From: JALHRI01 sp044351685
GTDB taxonomy: Bacteria > Pseudomonadota > Alphaproteobacteria > Rickettsiales > UBA3002
NCBI GenBank assembly: GCA_044351685.1
Contig: JBILFK010000002.1
Coordinates: 1 to 33,040 of the forward strand
DNA: 33,040 bases
Reading direction: 5' to 3'
In this document: piece by piece, positions 32,875 to 33,040 of the stretch
Layout of the letters: the number at the start of each line of letters is the position of its first letter
Numbering within the stretch: the first letter of the stretch is position 1
Notes under the pieces: generated by a model
Seen by the model: only the letters and a program-made list of their open reading frames with translations
Database searches by the model: none
Told to the model about the DNA's origin: nothing
Program-made: the position numbers and the translations under genes

Positions 32875-32937
32875 GCAATGCTTGTGGCATGTGAATGCCG
32901 CCTTGCATACGGGTACCCGCGTGCGGGCAGGCAACGC

Positions 32938-33012
32938 GCTGCTGTAGCTCAGTGGTAGAGCACGTCATTGGTAATGACGGGGTCGGAAGTTCGATTCTTC
33001 TCAGCAGCACCA
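32938..33012 (+). tRNA. tRNA-Thr (anticodon GGT)
   Basis: A complete cloverleaf: acceptor stem GCTGCTG/CAGCAGC, D arm AGCTCAGTGGTAGAGC, anticodon stem CGTCA/TGACG with loop TTGGTAA (anticodon GGT, reading ACC/ACT), T arm with GTTCGATTC, discriminator A and an encoded CCA. The last 28 bases after it show nothing. Confidence 0.96.
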
Positions 33013-33040
33013 GCCTCTCACTTTTTCACCGGATTGGATG

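Overview
The window looks like a chromosomal segment of an alphaproteobacterium of moderate GC content. No rRNA or named marker allows a finer placement. The assignment rests on gene order and families: hisB, a DUF2628 membrane protein and hisH packed together; murA, hisG, hisD, a UPF0262 protein, infA and maf in one stretch; the proteobacterial GshA type; and a short-form HisG.

Layout, left to right. Bases 1-617 hold no convincing gene. mnmC (tRNA wobble-uridine modification, minus) is divergent from an SDR oxidoreductase followed by a KimA-like APC transporter (plus). A convergent, repeat-filled gap separates these from a sensor histidine kinase (minus), which is divergent from comM. Two small genes follow: a 58-aa exported peptide, and a YdcH/DUF465-like 79-aa protein with a strong promoter and a structured leader that can hide its ribosome binding site. 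Next is a tightly overlapped minus-strand operon: J-domain protein, hisB, DUF2628, hisH, GNAT, hisA, rsmE, gshA. After tRNA-Thr(TGT) come rfbB, a GNAT, a degenerate-GGDEF/EAL protein and ubiA. hisF-hisE and a HIT hydrolase are on plus; maf, infA, UPF0262, hisD, hisG and murA are on minus. The right end has a REC-HATPase response regulator beside a 1237-aa MHYT/PAS histidine kinase, then dcd, mtgA and two tiny genes (one of 49 aa), and tRNA-Thr(GGT). Seven his genes are present (G, D, B, H, A, F, E); hisI, hisC, hisN and hisZ are not seen here.

The most unusual content is intergenic. Six copies of an approximately 85-bp element (5277-5363, 15571-15656, 20683-20769, 21145-21230, 21241-21327, 21895-21983) share three successive hairpins and a nearly invariant linker (GCTCATGGCTGACTCG). 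Stem sequences differ between copies but almost always remain complementary, and the loops stay fixed (TTC in hairpin 2, TNCT in hairpin 3). This compensatory variation indicates selection on structure. Five of the six copies begin just after the 3' end of a gene, in that gene's orientation. A second, unrelated pattern is a 7-nt periodic CTGAAAC-like tract directly before the start codons of ubiA, hisG and the UPF0262 gene. These two patterns and the leader at 9300-9465 are the best candidates for undescribed elements.
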